Below, piece after piece: positions 11,501 to 24,072 of a DNA stretch of 64,000 nt. Positions within the stretch are counted from its first letter, which is position 1. The number at the start of each line of letters is the position of its first letter. The position numbers and the translations under genes were made by a program. The notes beneath the pieces are model-generated. The model had not been told where the DNA came from. It searched no databases and worked only from the letters and a program-made list of their open reading frames with translations. This DNA is from Marsupella aquatica. Lineage: Eukaryota; Marchantiophyta. The stretch lies in NCBI GenBank assembly GCA_973895155.1, contig OZ316893.1:2418001-2482000 (forward strand), given 5' to 3'.

Positions 11501-12129
11501 CACGTTCCCTTAACAAGCTTTGGGCCACCATTTACGGAGGATAGATAAAACAGAGCCAGGACAGGGAGCAAGAAGCCACTTCCTCAGCGACACAATCCTC
11601 ACATGCAAATTCCCTCATGGATATTGAGATACAACTGAAATCGCCTCCACTCTCTCCACTGAATAATTGAAGGCTACGACACGACTATGACCTGCGGAGG
11701 GAAACAGAGTAGACCAATCCACTGTACGGCTAGATGGTCGAGAAGATAGACAAGACTAAAGAGATTGTAGAAAGGAAACTGCCTAATCAAACTGGTTCCA
11801 TGTGCAATGACAATCCGACTCCGTCTTTCCCTCTGGTACACCAAGAAGTTTGCATTACCGATAGTCTCTTCACACAACCTGCACTACACGCTAGTAAGGA
11901 GTCTCGTCATGGTCCAACCAACCTGATGGCGGTAGTTCCAGTATCCATTAGAGCCTGCAATGAGGACGGCCCAACGGGTGCCGGCGAACTCCACATCGTC
12001 AGCTTCTGCCTGTTCAAGATCGGTTGGCATCTTAATCCTCCATTCATCGAGGTCAAGGCGCGCAGCTCCAGCAGAGGCAGCCAACGCCAGCAAAACGCAC
12101 AACAGCGTGACGCTCCTCATCTCTGCCAT
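8576..12129 (-). CDS. VPE: Legumain / vacuolar processing enzyme (C13 cysteine protease)
   Basis: Asparaginyl endopeptidase of the plant vacuole; the family matures vacuolar proteins and can act in cell death. Seven exons, read on the minus strand: 11923-12129, 11133-11297, 10760-10916, 10008-10342, 9402-9632, 8994-9197, 8576-8764. All junctions are GT-AG and in phase, giving 495 residues, normal for a preproenzyme. A hydrophobic signal peptide fills residues 1-22 ([14 protein letters not shown]). The catalytic His is residue 170 in [10 protein letters not shown], and the catalytic Cys is residue 212 in [10 protein letters not shown]. Other family landmarks include [25 protein letters not shown] and SWGTYCPGM. 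The C-terminal prodomain with its conserved cysteines ([21 protein letters not shown]) is intact. The ATG at 12129 precedes the signal peptide directly. The gene looks fully functional. Confidence 0.95.
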
Positions 12130-12397
12130 CCTACTCCTACACTACGCCTCAAGAGCTCGGGAGACAAGGGTTTCAATACCGAATCAGGAACCCACCCAAC
12201 CAATCGAGCTGACAATGCAATGAGCAGAGCACTGAACTCTCTCCTCTCTCGTTCTCTCTCACTCTGTTGAACACTTGCGAAACGATCGGGCACAAGAATC
12301 TCTTTTGAGCACCGTATCTGCTGCCCTGCAACGTGTCAAGTGAATAAGCCTCCCTCGTGTCCCTCCGCTGTCGGTACCCCTGAAGCTTACAGGGCAT

Positions 12398-12419
12398 ACT
12401 TTACAGGGACCTGTAAAGT
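12398..12419. promoter_or_regulatory. Perfect 10-bp palindrome upstream of legumain
   Basis: ACTTTACAGG, two bases (GA), then CCTGTAAAGT form a perfect inverted repeat. It lies about 270 bases upstream of the legumain start codon, in its promoter or 5' untranslated region. A partial echo of the half-site (TTACAGGG) lies at 12388-12395. It could bind a dimeric factor or fold in RNA. The function is unknown. Confidence 0.5.
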
Positions 12420-12985
12420 GCCACAAACCTTCGCACTTGCACCGATGCACATGCGAATCGATTTGCTCCTGTGACTTCCATCTCACTTGCGCTGCTGCTC
12501 GGTGGTGACTTCCTGCGCCTCAAGTTGTCATATGTCGAGATTTGTTACAGTCGAAAGGGAATTCAGCTGCGCTGCAAAGTGAATGGAATGCATATTAATC
12601 GGCACCCGTGCTATGGCTTCAGATCGATTCTGAGGTTTTCTCCGTCCTTTCAATTCTAGAGCTTATGCTTGGTTGGGAAAATGAAGTTTGATGACAGCTG
12701 TGAATAAGAAGCGACTATCGATTGATGGAATTGAGGCCCTGGTTTTGCATAAGATGAGTGGACACTGAATGTGGCCCGGGAGCGTCGACTGTGCAGCAGC
12801 AGGCCACGAAATTGAAATTAAAGTTAGATCACAGGGCGGTAAGTAATTTCGCTACAACGCCTCTCCCGGTTTAGTACAGAGAACGGCAGAGAAGGGAGAA
12901 CCTGTACTTGTCTTTCCAATTGCTACATGGAGTTTTGCAACGATGATCTCAGTGGGTGCCGTTTACGATCCACCGAAATCGAGCG

Positions 12986-13063
12986 AAGTGAATGGAGTTG
13001 CAGGACTTCCACACCTCCTGGCGATTGAATAGCTGTTGCTGCTGCTGAGATTGGTGCTCTGCG
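12986..13063 (+). repeat. Direct repeat of about 80 bp, copy 1
   Basis: It starts AAGTGAATGGAGTTGCAGGA and ends at a GCTCTGCG-type sequence. The second copy is at 13541-13626 in the same orientation, with scattered substitutions and a 7-base insertion. A short third echo of the first 14 bases lies near 12577. Confidence 0.75.
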
Positions 13064-13540
13064 TAAACCCCAATTCCAACTCCCACGACTACGATGAAAG
13101 GCCTCCTGATCCGCAGCCTATCCTGAAAATCGGACTGCAGGCCTCAGAAATATAAGTTACACAAGTAACAGTCTGTAGAAAGCTTCACTTCCATTGTCAC
13201 TCACCAAGTCCTTTTGATTACTCTGGTGAACTCACGAAACTCAACGCCAAAGCCGTAAAACATTGACGAAAGGAGAAACAACCAGCATCTCCGAGAATAG
13301 ACCCAAACAGAACGTTACTAATCCAGCACGTGAAGTCACGAAGATCTTCGCTTCCTAACACTTTTCTCTACACGAAACTACGTCTCATGCGCATGTTAAA
13401 ACTTCATTGCAATGGTACAATTGAGCCAACAATGACGAACAAAAAGCTTGAACAGAGACGTGACGAGAATCGAACTAATTGTTGCAAAGGACGAGCTCTC
13501 AATTTCGAATTGAAAGGTGCTGTGCGCTGCACAGTGTTCA

Positions 13541-13626
13541 AAGTGAATGGAATTTGCAGGACTTCCACACCTCCTGGCGATTGGGGATTGAGTAGCTGCT
13601 ACTGCTGCTCAGCTTGGTGCGCTGCG
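13541..13626 (+). repeat. Direct repeat of about 80 bp, copy 2
   Basis: Matches 12986-13063 over its whole length and shares the uninterrupted core CAGGACTTCCACACCTCCTG. Neither copy lies in a recognised gene. Confidence 0.75.
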
Positions 13627-14124
13627 TTCTCTGCAATTGTTGTGGAAAGTCGAAACACGAGAGCTGCGAAACTCAGAAGCTTTCAAAGTCGCAATTATTG
13701 TGGATTGAATTCAATTTGAAGAGGAATGGTGTGAAGCCGGTATTTTGCAGGGTCACTACAAGGAGCGGAATAAGCGCACGACAAAGCTTGCAGTGGCACA
13801 GGCTTGCGACATGTGTCCCGATCCTGGTTTTGTTTTATTCTGAAGTTTCGAGGGCTTTGTTTTATTATGAAGTTTGGGGGTTGGGACCAGCTTATTGTTT
13901 AAGCGCGAATTTTAGCCAAATTCCACCCCTCCCCAAAAAGTTTTGGCCACTTTTTTTGCTAACATTAAAGTTACCCGCAATGTGAGTGATTAAGGGCGAC
14001 TGGTCGTGACTTGTACCTAAATTAAAGGGTGAGTTAACTTAAATGGAAACTTCAAGTACTCAGGGGCGAGAAACAGGGTGAATCCCGTTTTTTGTCCTTC
14101 CAATAGTGTCGGGCCCTTCTCACC

Positions 14125-14175
14125 GCGAGTTAGTGTCAGCCGCAAGTTAGTGCCAGCCGTGAGTTAGTGCCAGGA
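14125..14175 (+). repeat. Three tandem copies of a 17-base unit
   Basis: Units GCGAGTTAGTGTCAGCC, GCAAGTTAGTGCCAGCC and GTGAGTTAGTGCCAGGA run head to tail with two to four differences. Confidence 0.8.
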
Positions 14176-14233
14176 CGTTCTGCTCTTTCCTGCCCAGGCC
14201 CATCGTGCCTCCAATGTTGCATCGTGCCTTCCT

Positions 14234-14408
14234 GCTCAGGCCCGACATTGCTCAAGCCCTCCATAGCTTCAAGCTGCTGATCGAGCACTGCCTAGCTTCC
14301 TTGCCTCCATTGCTCCACACTGCATCGTGCCCCTGATTGTGCCTCCATCGCTGCTGCTCAGGCCCGACATTGCCCAGCCCTCCATAGCTTCGAGCTGCTG
14401 AGCACTGC
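14234..14408 (+). repeat. Interrupted direct repeat of about 55 bp
   Basis: 14234-14291 and 14356-14408 both begin GCTCAGGCCCGACATTGC and share CCCTCCATAGCTTC and GAGCACTGC. The DNA between is built from similar GCCTCCAT-type pieces, so this is a locally shuffled low-complexity block. Confidence 0.7.
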
Positions 14409-14589
14409 AGCCCAGCTTTGGTTCCTCCATCGCTCCATCCTTGCCTCCATCGGGTATCTTCTAACTCAAGTGGGAGGTTAACTCTCTTAACTCACCTGCT
14501 TATTTACTTAACTCAGTTCTTACAAGGGAACTTTAGGAGAGTTTAAGGAAACTCACTTAAAAGACCAAATAGGGACTCTGGCCTTGAGT

Positions 14590-14605
14590 TTGGCCCCTTT
14601 ACATT
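14590..14605 (+). repeat. Target-site duplication, left copy
   Basis: TTGGCCCCTTTACATT, identical to 18344-18359. It borders the poly-A end of the LINE, which is read on the minus strand. Confidence 0.9.
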
Positions 14606-17600
14606 TTTTTTTTTCAATTTTTTTTTTCAATTTTTTTTTTTGAAGAGAAACAACTTTATTCCATAACTGTGACACAAGAAACAAAAGGTGCCAGCCTGGG
14701 AGGAGGAGGCAGGCCAACACAAGGAAAAATAAGGGGGCTGAAAGAGGGAGCACACCCATAGAAAATGAGGAGGGCAACCACCAACCAGATTGCCACAAGG
14801 AAGGAGGACGATCAGAAGGGGAAGGAGGAGCCCCAAAACCTAACTAAAAGTAAACCGATCCTAGAGAAAAGCCAAACGACAACCAGAGCCGGAAAACCAG
14901 CCAAGGCACCACAGGGAAGAAGCCGAACTTCGCCCGCCACAGGCCACCACTCGAAGAAGAACCCGTCGAGATCCCATCCATCCCTGGAACGCCAACATGA
15001 CAATCTTGCCGCAAAAGCCCCAATTGCCGATCCGATGCCAGAGAATACCAGAAAAGAGATGTCTCCCGTCGCAAGAGTCAAACCCAAACGTCTATGGGTG
15101 AATGAGCAGGTCCAGAGGATATTCATCTGAGTCACTGCGGAGGGGAATAATTTGTCCTTGCAGAAACATGAGCGGAAAAGGATAATGATTCCAGGCTAGT
15201 CACTATGATGAAATTGATGTGTATAGTGGTAACACCCAGTAAATAATCCAACACACCATGGAGGAGAATCCCATGAGGAGTTCAAAGCAGTAAGCCATAA
15301 CTGGGCCAGAGCATAGAATGAAGTATAATGAGTGAATGGATTTTGAAAGCCACTGATATAGTGAACGCCGAGCGAGGAAGGCCAATCATGGGGGGGGGCC
15401 TACCAAGGCGGGCTAGGGTCCAGCAGTAAATGAGATGACGCAGGAGTGGTCTATGAGAGGTGGGAGATGAATCTGAAGTAATTTATAATAACTGGAGGGG
15501 CCAGCAATCAGGACCTGGAGTCCAGTGAGAAGGGAGTCCTGGCAAAAATGTGGACGAGGTCAGCAGCGAGATAGTTGAGAAGGATCGATGAGATCTGGAT
15601 CCAAGGAAGACCACCCTGACATGTTCCGGCAGTTACCAAGTGACAAGAGGCCAACCATGTGGCGAGCAGAGAGGGCCAAGTCCCTGAGAAAACCAAGGAA
15701 AGCAGCCAAGCAATAGTGACGTTACGGGGATTCTGTGAGATGAGAAGGGTATTACTATGCATGACCGTGATGAACAGTACAACTGTGAATAAACCTTGGG
15801 CCAGATGCAAAACGGAGATCCTCATGAGGAGGCTACACCATCTAATCTAATATTCTATAATACTGAATTGATACAATAGAATCCAGGTTGATAACAAGAA
15901 TACTGAAGCAACTCTCTTCGAAGGAAAAAAGAGAGGAGAGCCAGAATGTGGAGAACATGAGTCCACACAAAAAGATTAAAGAGAGAGGAAGATCAAAGAA
16001 GGATGATCCAAAGAGTCCCGGGACAGCAAATCACCATCGGTCAGCAACTGATGAGCGGGAGGCAGGATAGAACAAATTATCCATCAGCAGATATCTCCTT
16101 CTAATCCACCAATACAGGACCATGGATACTGATCGGTCCGGCCCGCAATAGGAGACAAACACGTCAGGCAGCAAATGGAGGGAAGACCAACCATGATATA
16201 CAGATCCCCACCACCATCTCTTGTGGGGACAACCAGCCTGAAAATGAGTGAGTGAAAAACAAAACAAAAAAACAAAAAAATGAGAGGGACCGGGAACCAC
16301 CATCTAGGGTCCAGCAACAAACCGGAGCCCAACCAAGGGAATGAAGGGAAACAAGAAGGGGACCAAGAGAACACCATAGATTGGTAAAGGTTGAGAACTG
16401 AGATGAACACACTATACACATGGGGAACGGGGGAGAGAAAGCCGTGGATGAGATAGAAGCCCCAGATGGGGAAGAAAAACAATATGTAGAGTGAGCGGGA
16501 TGAAGCCCCCCCGAAATAATTTTTTATCGGGGGAATTGGTTTGACAAGGGATGCGAGATGTATTTTTCCGCGTAGTATAGACGCTGTTTCTTTTTTTCCG
16601 ATTCATAACAGATGGCAACCGAGCGAATGTGAAGGACAACTGCAGATGCTGCAACAAATGGGGAAAACATCACTGGATGCCCATGAAAGAGACGATGGTT
16701 ACGATTTTTCCAAATGAGCCATGCGGTTTCAAAGAAAACAAACAGACGAGCAGAGAGAAGAGGAGAGCGACCAAGGGCACGGTCAAGGGTACATAAGAAG
16801 GAATGTCCACTGGGGAGATAAGAGAGGGCCGGCAAACGATCGTAGAACCAGGCGATGCGGTTCCAGGCCATAATTGCATGGGAACAAGAAAAGAAAATGT
16901 GAGGATTATCGTCAGAGCAATGCCGGCAGAAGGGACACCACCCATCCCCATGGCCACATTGGTGAGCACGACGACCGGAGAATAGGCCAGCAGAAAGAAT
17001 CCTCCAAAGGAAGATCTTCCCCCGATGGGATAGATCAGAGCGCCAAATCCGACGCCACCTCCGCTGCCAGGTATGGGAGGAGTCGAAAGAGCCCCATCGT
17101 GTGTTTAATGAGCAAAAGTCCCCGTCACAATGGTCCAGCAGCTGGTAGGCCTGGAGGCTACTAAGGGATCGTGGCTCCTTTTTATTTTTTTTGCCATGCC
17201 AGAACCATTGAGAAGCATAAAAAAATTTGGAGTAGGAAGGGGGCGGCCCTTGTTGTAGAAGTAGAATGAGATCTGATAGCACAGACAACGCTGCTGAGCT
17301 GATGTTACGAAGACGAGATAGATGGCCGGAGAAATCAGCCCAGCCTGCATCCTCCTGGCTCCAAAGATCAGAAACAAATTTGAGATTAATACGAGAGCAA
17401 GCAATGCGAATAGATGGAAGAACAGCGACGGGCAGACTATGGGAGCGAAAAAGAAATGGAAGAAGGTCATCAATTCTCCATCGAGCAGGGATGGCTGAAG
17501 ATGCAAGATCCCAATGGAGGAAGCCACGGATCTGGACCCAGGCCTTCCAAATACCCGCGGTGTAGGTCATGCCTCGAAAACCGGATGGTGAAGAGAAAAG

Positions 17601-18343
17601 AAATCGATCCATTGAGGAGTATCCCGAAGATCTGAGACGAACTGCCTGATGCCATGCAGCCAGCCTGAGATTGGCCGAGAATAGTTGCGCCCATTCAGAA
17701 GATTGGTCGGTGATCATACGTACTGACCAACGAGCCAACAATGCCGACGCTTGAGTGTGTATGTCCTTGAATCCCAGACCTCCGTTTTTTTTCCCTGCAC
17801 ATACGATCCCAAGAGACAAGGGGGACTTTGCGACCTCCGTCTTTGTTAAAACCCCATAAAAAGTCCTTACAAGCCTGCTGAAACATTTTCGTTATGCCAC
17901 TGTCAAAGCGAGAGTACATCATGTGTTATACTGTCATGGAGAGGAGTATCTGAGTGTTTGATCAGAATTACGCGTCCCGTGAATGAGAAGTGTTTATTAG
18001 ACCAAGAAGAGATCTTTTTATAAAGCTTTTTCATGCAGAATTCCTGAATCTGGCTATTGGATAGATTCTGTCCGAATGGGGCACCCAGATAGCTAGAAAT
18101 TTGGCCGGGAGGAATGATTATCATATTTGTATTTACTAACCAAGCCGGAGTATATTGTAAGCAGAAGGTAAGAACTTCTGTCTTTTCTAGATTTAATCGA
18201 GCACCGGCTGCTAGTTCATACACATCCAATTTATTTCTTATTTCTAGAAAGCATGATTCATGAGCAGGGGTAAAAATGCCGAGGTCATCCGCAAAGAATC
18301 GATGGAATAGGGTGAGATCATTATCGATTTTAATTCCATGCAC
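14606..18343 (-). mobile_element. 5'-truncated non-LTR retrotransposon (LINE, L1-like)
   Basis: The insertion is about 3.7 kb, bounded by identical 16-base target-site duplications (14590-14605 and 18344-18359). Read on the minus strand it ends in an A-rich tail (positions 14606-14641) of three A runs separated by TTG. It begins abruptly inside the reverse transcriptase domain, just before the catalytic FADD motif, so the 5' half (endonuclease and the start of the polymerase) is missing, as is typical of incomplete target-primed reverse transcription. About 1.9 kb between the last coding frame (stop near 16524) and the tail has no recognisable product and is probably 3' untranslated sequence. 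Confidence 0.92.
16524..18343 (-). pseudogene. LINE reverse transcriptase C-terminal half, frameshifted
   Basis: Three overlapping minus-strand frames make up one protein: 17903-18343 with the polymerase motif HRFFADDLGIF, then 17695-17922, then 16524-17819 with the zf-RVT domain. That domain contains CPFCRHCSDDNPHIFFSC, the CxxC...H...C pattern of plant LINEs, preceded by the usual KIFLWRILS segment. Frameshifts occur near 17905 and 17790; the second lies between VPLVSWDRMCREK and KNGGLGFKDI. It is therefore a dead copy. The long, intact last frame suggests a moderately young insertion. Confidence 0.88.
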
Positions 18344-18359
18344 TTGGCCCCTTTACATT
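18344..18359 (+). repeat. Target-site duplication, right copy
   Basis: TTGGCCCCTTTACATT, identical to 14590-14605. It marks the truncated 5' end of the LINE. Confidence 0.9.
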
Positions 18360-20329
18360 AAGGATAACTTTATTGGCTACATTTTTAGGTGTGCCATTTC
18401 GCCACTTTCCGGCCTAAATTATGGACCCTATTTGCCAGAATCTAACGGTCATCCTTAAATCTAGGGATATTTGACGGTCAGTCTCTAATCCAGAATAAAC
18501 TGACAAAAAATAATTCCTAGCATCTCCTCCCTTAGAGCTGACATTCACCACAGTGGCTAAAAATTAAAAAACCTTAAAAAATAAGCTGGTTGGGACCCTG
18601 GAAGGGACTTAATTAGGCCCATGTAGCATCTTATGGACTTGATTAAGTGCAAAAACACATGCAACATTTGATTAGGGCCTTTGGCTGGTACTTTGTGCAA
18701 AATCCAAAAAATAGAGTATCTTTGCAAGATTCTCAATCGGGTCTATCAGGCGCCAATGCTTGACTAGGGCACCACAAACCTACAAAATGTTCAATTTTGA
18801 TAAACCCTAACATTTTATTGATGACTAAATAATTATGTTTGAACTGAAAAGTACTCAGAAACTTTTAAAACAAAAACATTACAAAGAAACAAAATTACTT
18901 TTCAATAGTACTTCTCTTGCATTAGAAACTGCACATCTTCCTAGATTGAAACTGATTTACTCTGATTTATAAAGAGGAATTTTGGGGGGAGTTTTGGACA
19001 CCCGCAACAGTCAATCCTATATTCTCAAATATCACTATTTTAGACACTAAACCAAAACTAAGTCAGGTACCTCCTTCAAATAAGTTCATGGATTCTAAGG
19101 GAATTGTAAAAGTAGTATGATTTTGAAAAACAAATGAGTTAAGGAAAGTTCCAAAGGTAGATTTTTGGAGGTATATGCTTGATGGGAGGTAGCATAACTT
19201 TTTTACATGATGTGCCCCTATGAAAGTTTTGTTATCTATTAGGACCCTTCTTAATGAGTTCTGGAGGATGTTCTTCTAAATGGAGGAACCAGTGAGTTTT
19301 TGGCCTCAGCTTACCACATCCTTGTGTAGTTTAGTTTCTATGGTTTACCAAGTTGCTCCCTTTGCACTCATTGTCAAACCTATGCAATGTCCTTCAGTTT
19401 ACTAATCATGTAGTCTTTTGCTTTTGTTTTGGTGAAGATATTATGGTTTTGTCGTCAGATTAATTTGGGCTTGGTATTGTCACTTCATTCTCGTCAGCTT
19501 TTCATTGGGGCAATCATTGTTTTGTCATGATTTCTTGTGCCAGGCTTAGGCTTTTGATTATTGCTTAGTGATCAGTGACAACATTGATGACTTTTGAGAG
19601 CTCTTGCAATCCATTTCATGAATGGGATTTATCAATTGCGACGTGTTACACGGTGTTGGGAAGGCACTGCACGTACAGTCGCACCAAGAAAGATATCAGA
19701 ATCATTGTGAAAAGATTGCATGAATCAAAGTAAACCTACTGAAAACTGTGGTACGATAAAAAATTTGACCAGATTGAAGACATTACCTGGCTACATTGTC
19801 TTCACTTAAGTTACACTATCGTTGGGGCCGCGGCGGCCACTATTCCACTGTGTGCCCAATTGGGTATTGACCATCCAATAGTTGGCCTTGTTTCTGACTG
19901 TGGGGTAGTTTGTGGTTTGGGCACAGTTGAGCATAAATTCACAGTAGCTCTTGTTGGTCCAAATATCAAGCAAAAACTCATTATAGAAACTGATAGCTGC
20001 TACAAGGGCTTATGACACAAAAGTGTTAGAGGTTCAAGTTTCATAGGGCCCTATATATATCACGTAAAACAAGTTGGGTCCCATCAAGAATATACCTCCA
20101 TTGTTTTAAAGAATTTACAGATATGCCACACTTTTTGTATAGTTACGGTTCCCCTAGTTATGTTGATGAACTTGGCATCTATATTCCTAGACCATTCCAG
20201 TTGCCCATTTTAATCTGCCTACAATGACGAGGCTTGGAGTATGGAGTTGTTGTCATTTGATTTATGATTTTGCACCATTATGCTGAATTGTCAAACAATT
20301 TGGGTCCAACTCAAAGACATTGCCCACTT

Positions 20330-20429
20330 NNNNNNNNNNNNNNNNNNNNNNNNNNNNNNNNNNNNNNNNNNNNNNNNNNNNNNNNNNNNNNNNNNNNNNN
20401 NNNNNNNNNNNNNNNNNNNNNNNNNNNNN
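20330..20429. other. Assembly gap of 100 N
   Basis: Exactly 100 unknown bases, the conventional placeholder for a gap of unknown length. Any translated frame crossing it is an artefact. Confidence 0.98.
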
Positions 20430-20989
20430 GTTTTAGCTACACATAACAGGCACATCACAAATAATTGGCACATCATGTGCAATGAAGAATATGGTCATTT
20501 TCTTGGTTATGAGTGAAAACTTAAAGATTTTTGTGTAATAACTTTAGGGCTAGCTTGAGGGTCATTGAAAATTAAGGGTTGAGTCTTGCAAGAACAATTG
20601 GGTTCTTTGAATCAAAATTTTGGAATATTTTAACTCCATAGTGGTAAAAAATAGTTTTTCTTATATTTTAGGGGGTCTAAGGCTTAAAACCGTTGCACAT
20701 GATGGGTGGGGGGGGGGAGACTCTATACAGTGAGACCCTTGTCAAGCAATCTTCAGACCTATTTGGTACAAGCAAGAATAGGTTTCTGAATTTATTTCAA
20801 GGAAAACAGAGAAATTTACCTGGAAGAACATTAGGGTATATGAATCTAATTTGTGAGACTTATAAGGAATAGTATAGTTTTTATAAACCAAAATGTGGAA
20901 TATTCCAAAATTTCCTCCAAATAATAGGGTAGAAACTTATTTTCTTAAGTAGTTAAGGCATTTAATCCCTAAAATATTACTGGTGATAT

Positions 20990-21350
20990 AAGGGTTCCAA
21001 TCTAGTGACCCTCTAGTATAGGATGACATCTTTTGTGCAAGGTCATTTTTTACACAATGACATCGATTATGTAACATCGTCTTTTTCACATGTGACATTT
21101 TTAATGCAACGTCCCTTAAAAGAATGACACTTTTTTTCACAAACAACATCATTTACATTAATAATACCTTTTGGGCCATGTGATCTTTGTGCAAATGCCA
21201 TTGTTTACACAATTACATGATGTAAGTATGGGTAGTGTCATATTTTACACAAAAACATCGTTTTCATAAGGACATCTTATGCTCATTACTATTTTTCGCA
21301 AACAAAATCTTTTTCACAAGGACATCTTTTGCACAACATGTTTTATACAA
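20990..21350 (+). repeat. AT-rich degenerate repeat with ACACAATGACATC-like units
   Basis: Loose copies of a unit of 25-30 bases containing TTTTNCACA and GACATC/AACATC recur about ten times. Spacing is irregular and no two copies are identical, so it is an old array. Confidence 0.5.
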
Positions 21351-22904
21351 TAACATTCTCTCTAAGGAATGGAACCTAATAGCTGGATACTCTGCTGTTC
21401 AAATGGGAAACAGTAACTCTAATTTAAAATAGATGGACTCTGCTAGTAAAATGGAAAACGGCCTTGCTTATCTATTATAATGACAAGGATGACAACACCC
21501 ATAGTGTCCTACGTGCCCTTTGTCTTTCTTGTGACATTACTTTCATCAATCTTTGTAGTGTCACGAAGCACATCAATTGGTGGTCAAAGCTCTCCACACC
21601 ACAAATCAATCAGCCAATGGAACATGACTTTATATTTTCTTGGGCCCCACATATGTCTACCGTGCTAGAGCTACAGTAGGGGCCGTCGAAATTAGGACAA
21701 CGATAAAATATTGTATGGTTGTGCGTTACTTTTGCAGTGAGCAATCATGACTATGATATTAGATTGTCACCTTTGGGGTTCTCTCATTAGATTAGATGAA
21801 AGGTGCTAAAATTCAATATATCAAGCTTTTGTTTCAACCAGAAAGTCATATCTATGATTTTCTTCCCTTCAGACGTCAAATGTTTACCATGAACTTCCAA
21901 CAGAAAAAAAGGAGGGCATATGCCTCCCATTGGACATCATTGAAGGGAGGTGATTCTTGGTCTAGTTTTGTCCCTTCCATCCACAGGAAACAGTGGGGGG
22001 CAGGGATGGACAGGATGAAGGGGCGGATAGGGACTATACTTGGATTCAAATAGGGACAACAAGATCCAACTAGATAGCAAATGTGATAATATGGGGCTAA
22101 AATGTTTCAGGGGGCTGATTAAACCACAACTGCCCTTCAAAAGCTACGGGTTACCCGCAGTTACCATTAAAAAGAGATTTTTCTTGAAATTGTGGAGCAA
22201 ACTAGCATGCTAGAGGAGAACAATGATTGAAATGTGTAAAAGAGGAAAGTCTTGGATACTTCCCCTTATACAGGGGAAGTTGTGGTTTAAGCAAACTATC
22301 TGCTGGAGGGGGTCTATTATAGGAGGGGGTCTATTATGCATATTCCTCAAAAAAGACTGGATCTCTATAAGACATCATGTTTCAATTTGAAAGTTCATGT
22401 GACACCTCTTTACATAATTACAACTTTCATTTATCAATAAGAGTATATGATTTAGAGGGGCAATGGGCCGCCCCTACCTCCTTCGTGAGTGTTTACAACA
22501 GGATACTTAGAGTATACTGTCAATCACAACTCCAAAATAGTTACGGATCCCCATGAGAGGTCTCTTGCAAATTCCCTGCCACAGGTTGCACCACATCACC
22601 ACAACCAGCCACAAACAGGAATGATTCTACTTTTAACAATAACAAACGTGCACATTCCTGTTTGTGGCAAAAGCAACGTAATTTTTGGGGCGCCATGCCG
22701 TAAATATTGAACATAAAAAAACCAAAATACAAAGGGAGATATGTCATTTAGTAAAATAAAGTTATCATTTTGATGTTTGTCAAAGATATATTAGTGTTTT
22801 ATATCAAAATGCTAGTATTTTTTAATTGTTTGCAAGCTTGAAAAAACCAACCAATAGAAATGTACATAGTTAAAACCCCTTTGGGTTCACATTGTAAAAC
22901 TAAA

Positions 22905-23400
22905 TAATCAATCTCCTTAGTACTTGATAAAATTGTCAATGTTTGATTCATTGGAAAACTCAAGATCAAGATTTAGAAACTAGTGACCTCTTTAATATTG
23001 TCTTGATAAATTCTCTCAATGTCACACTCATTGGAAAGCTAAAGTAAAATTAAAAACTCATCATCTCCTTAGTACTTGACAAAATCTATCAAATAATGTT
23101 AGGTTCATTGGAAAGCTAGAGAAATTCAGATACTCATGATCTCTCTAATTCTTGACGAATAATCTCAATGTCACACATTAGAAAACTAAAGAGATTGAAA
23201 ACCTCATGATCTCTTTAGTATCGTGACAAAATCTGACGTAAAATTTGTTAATGTCGGACTCAATGTTGGAAAGCTAAAAGAATTCATGGACTCATGATCA
23301 ATATTTTTTATACTCACACTCATTGGAAAGGCAAAGAAATTCAAAAACTCATTTGGAACTTGACAAAATTTGTCAATGTGAGGCTCATTGGAAATCCTTT
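22905..23400 (+). repeat. Degenerate tandem array, unit about 75 bp
   Basis: Some seven copies of a unit anchored on CTCATTGGAAAGCTAAAG, followed by an ACTCATGATCTCTTTAGTAC-like part and TTGACAAAATCTGTCAATG. Copies differ by substitutions and indels. One isolated related piece (GGCTCATTGGAAAGATT) occurs near 46100. Confidence 0.7.
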
Positions 23401-24072
23401 CTCGATTAAGAGATATCACAATCTCATCACTGTCACAAACTTAGCCGTTGAAAATTAATTTCTTTGATTATGTCGCCATCCCTTGTCCACAATGCTTGCT
23501 TCCCGGCTTGAATTATTCGCATTCCTCTAGTCTTCAACTAAAGCTCACTCTGGACACAGGTTGACGCCAAATGCAACCTTTATGTCAAAGAAACAATCGT
23601 TGGTCTCTCTCTCACGCCATAGCTTTCTTAAACACAACAACTGCAAATCCTTCATGTGAAGTGATGACTCATTTGTTTTGTGTGTTCTTCCCACCGAATC
23701 GACAAGTGCTCTTTTGCCAATAGCTAAGTGTTATCCTCCAGTCTGTCTTGTGGCGGTAATGCTCAATGTAACTCACAAATGATCAATCATGAATGATAGA
23801 AACACAATTTCTCCAATGTGTAAGCAAAAACTGTCAAAAAACTTAATTCCTCCATATTCAACCTTCCGTTGATAAATCTCCTCTATCTTTTGAGCATTTT
23901 CTTTTGTACGAGCACACACCAAAACCATAGGGAGACTCAAAATTGTAGATTATCGTCTTGTTTAAAATTGATTTCACTTCATCAAACACACATTCCTTGG
24001 ATGAACATGGGGGTTCACAGATTAATTTGGGTAGGAGGACCAATTTTTTTAATGATTATTTAACTTTGACAA

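Larger units (their letters stand above)
12430..14589. other. Intergenic with short repeats, no gene
   Basis: This is the upstream flank of the legumain gene. Apart from the 80-bp direct repeat and the small repeats at 14125-14408 I see no coding frame with recognisable content. Confidence 0.6.
18360..24060. other. AT-rich repetitive intergenic DNA
   Basis: No gene is visible on either strand. The stretch holds an assembly gap and at least two degenerate tandem arrays, listed separately. Reading frames here are short and AT-biased. Confidence 0.6.

Noticed and set aside
14553-15135. Frames on both strands in the LINE 3' portion
   Set aside because: No motif; probably 3' untranslated sequence of the element.
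20264-20516. Frames running through the N gap
   Set aside because: Unknown bases translate as X; the continuity is artificial.
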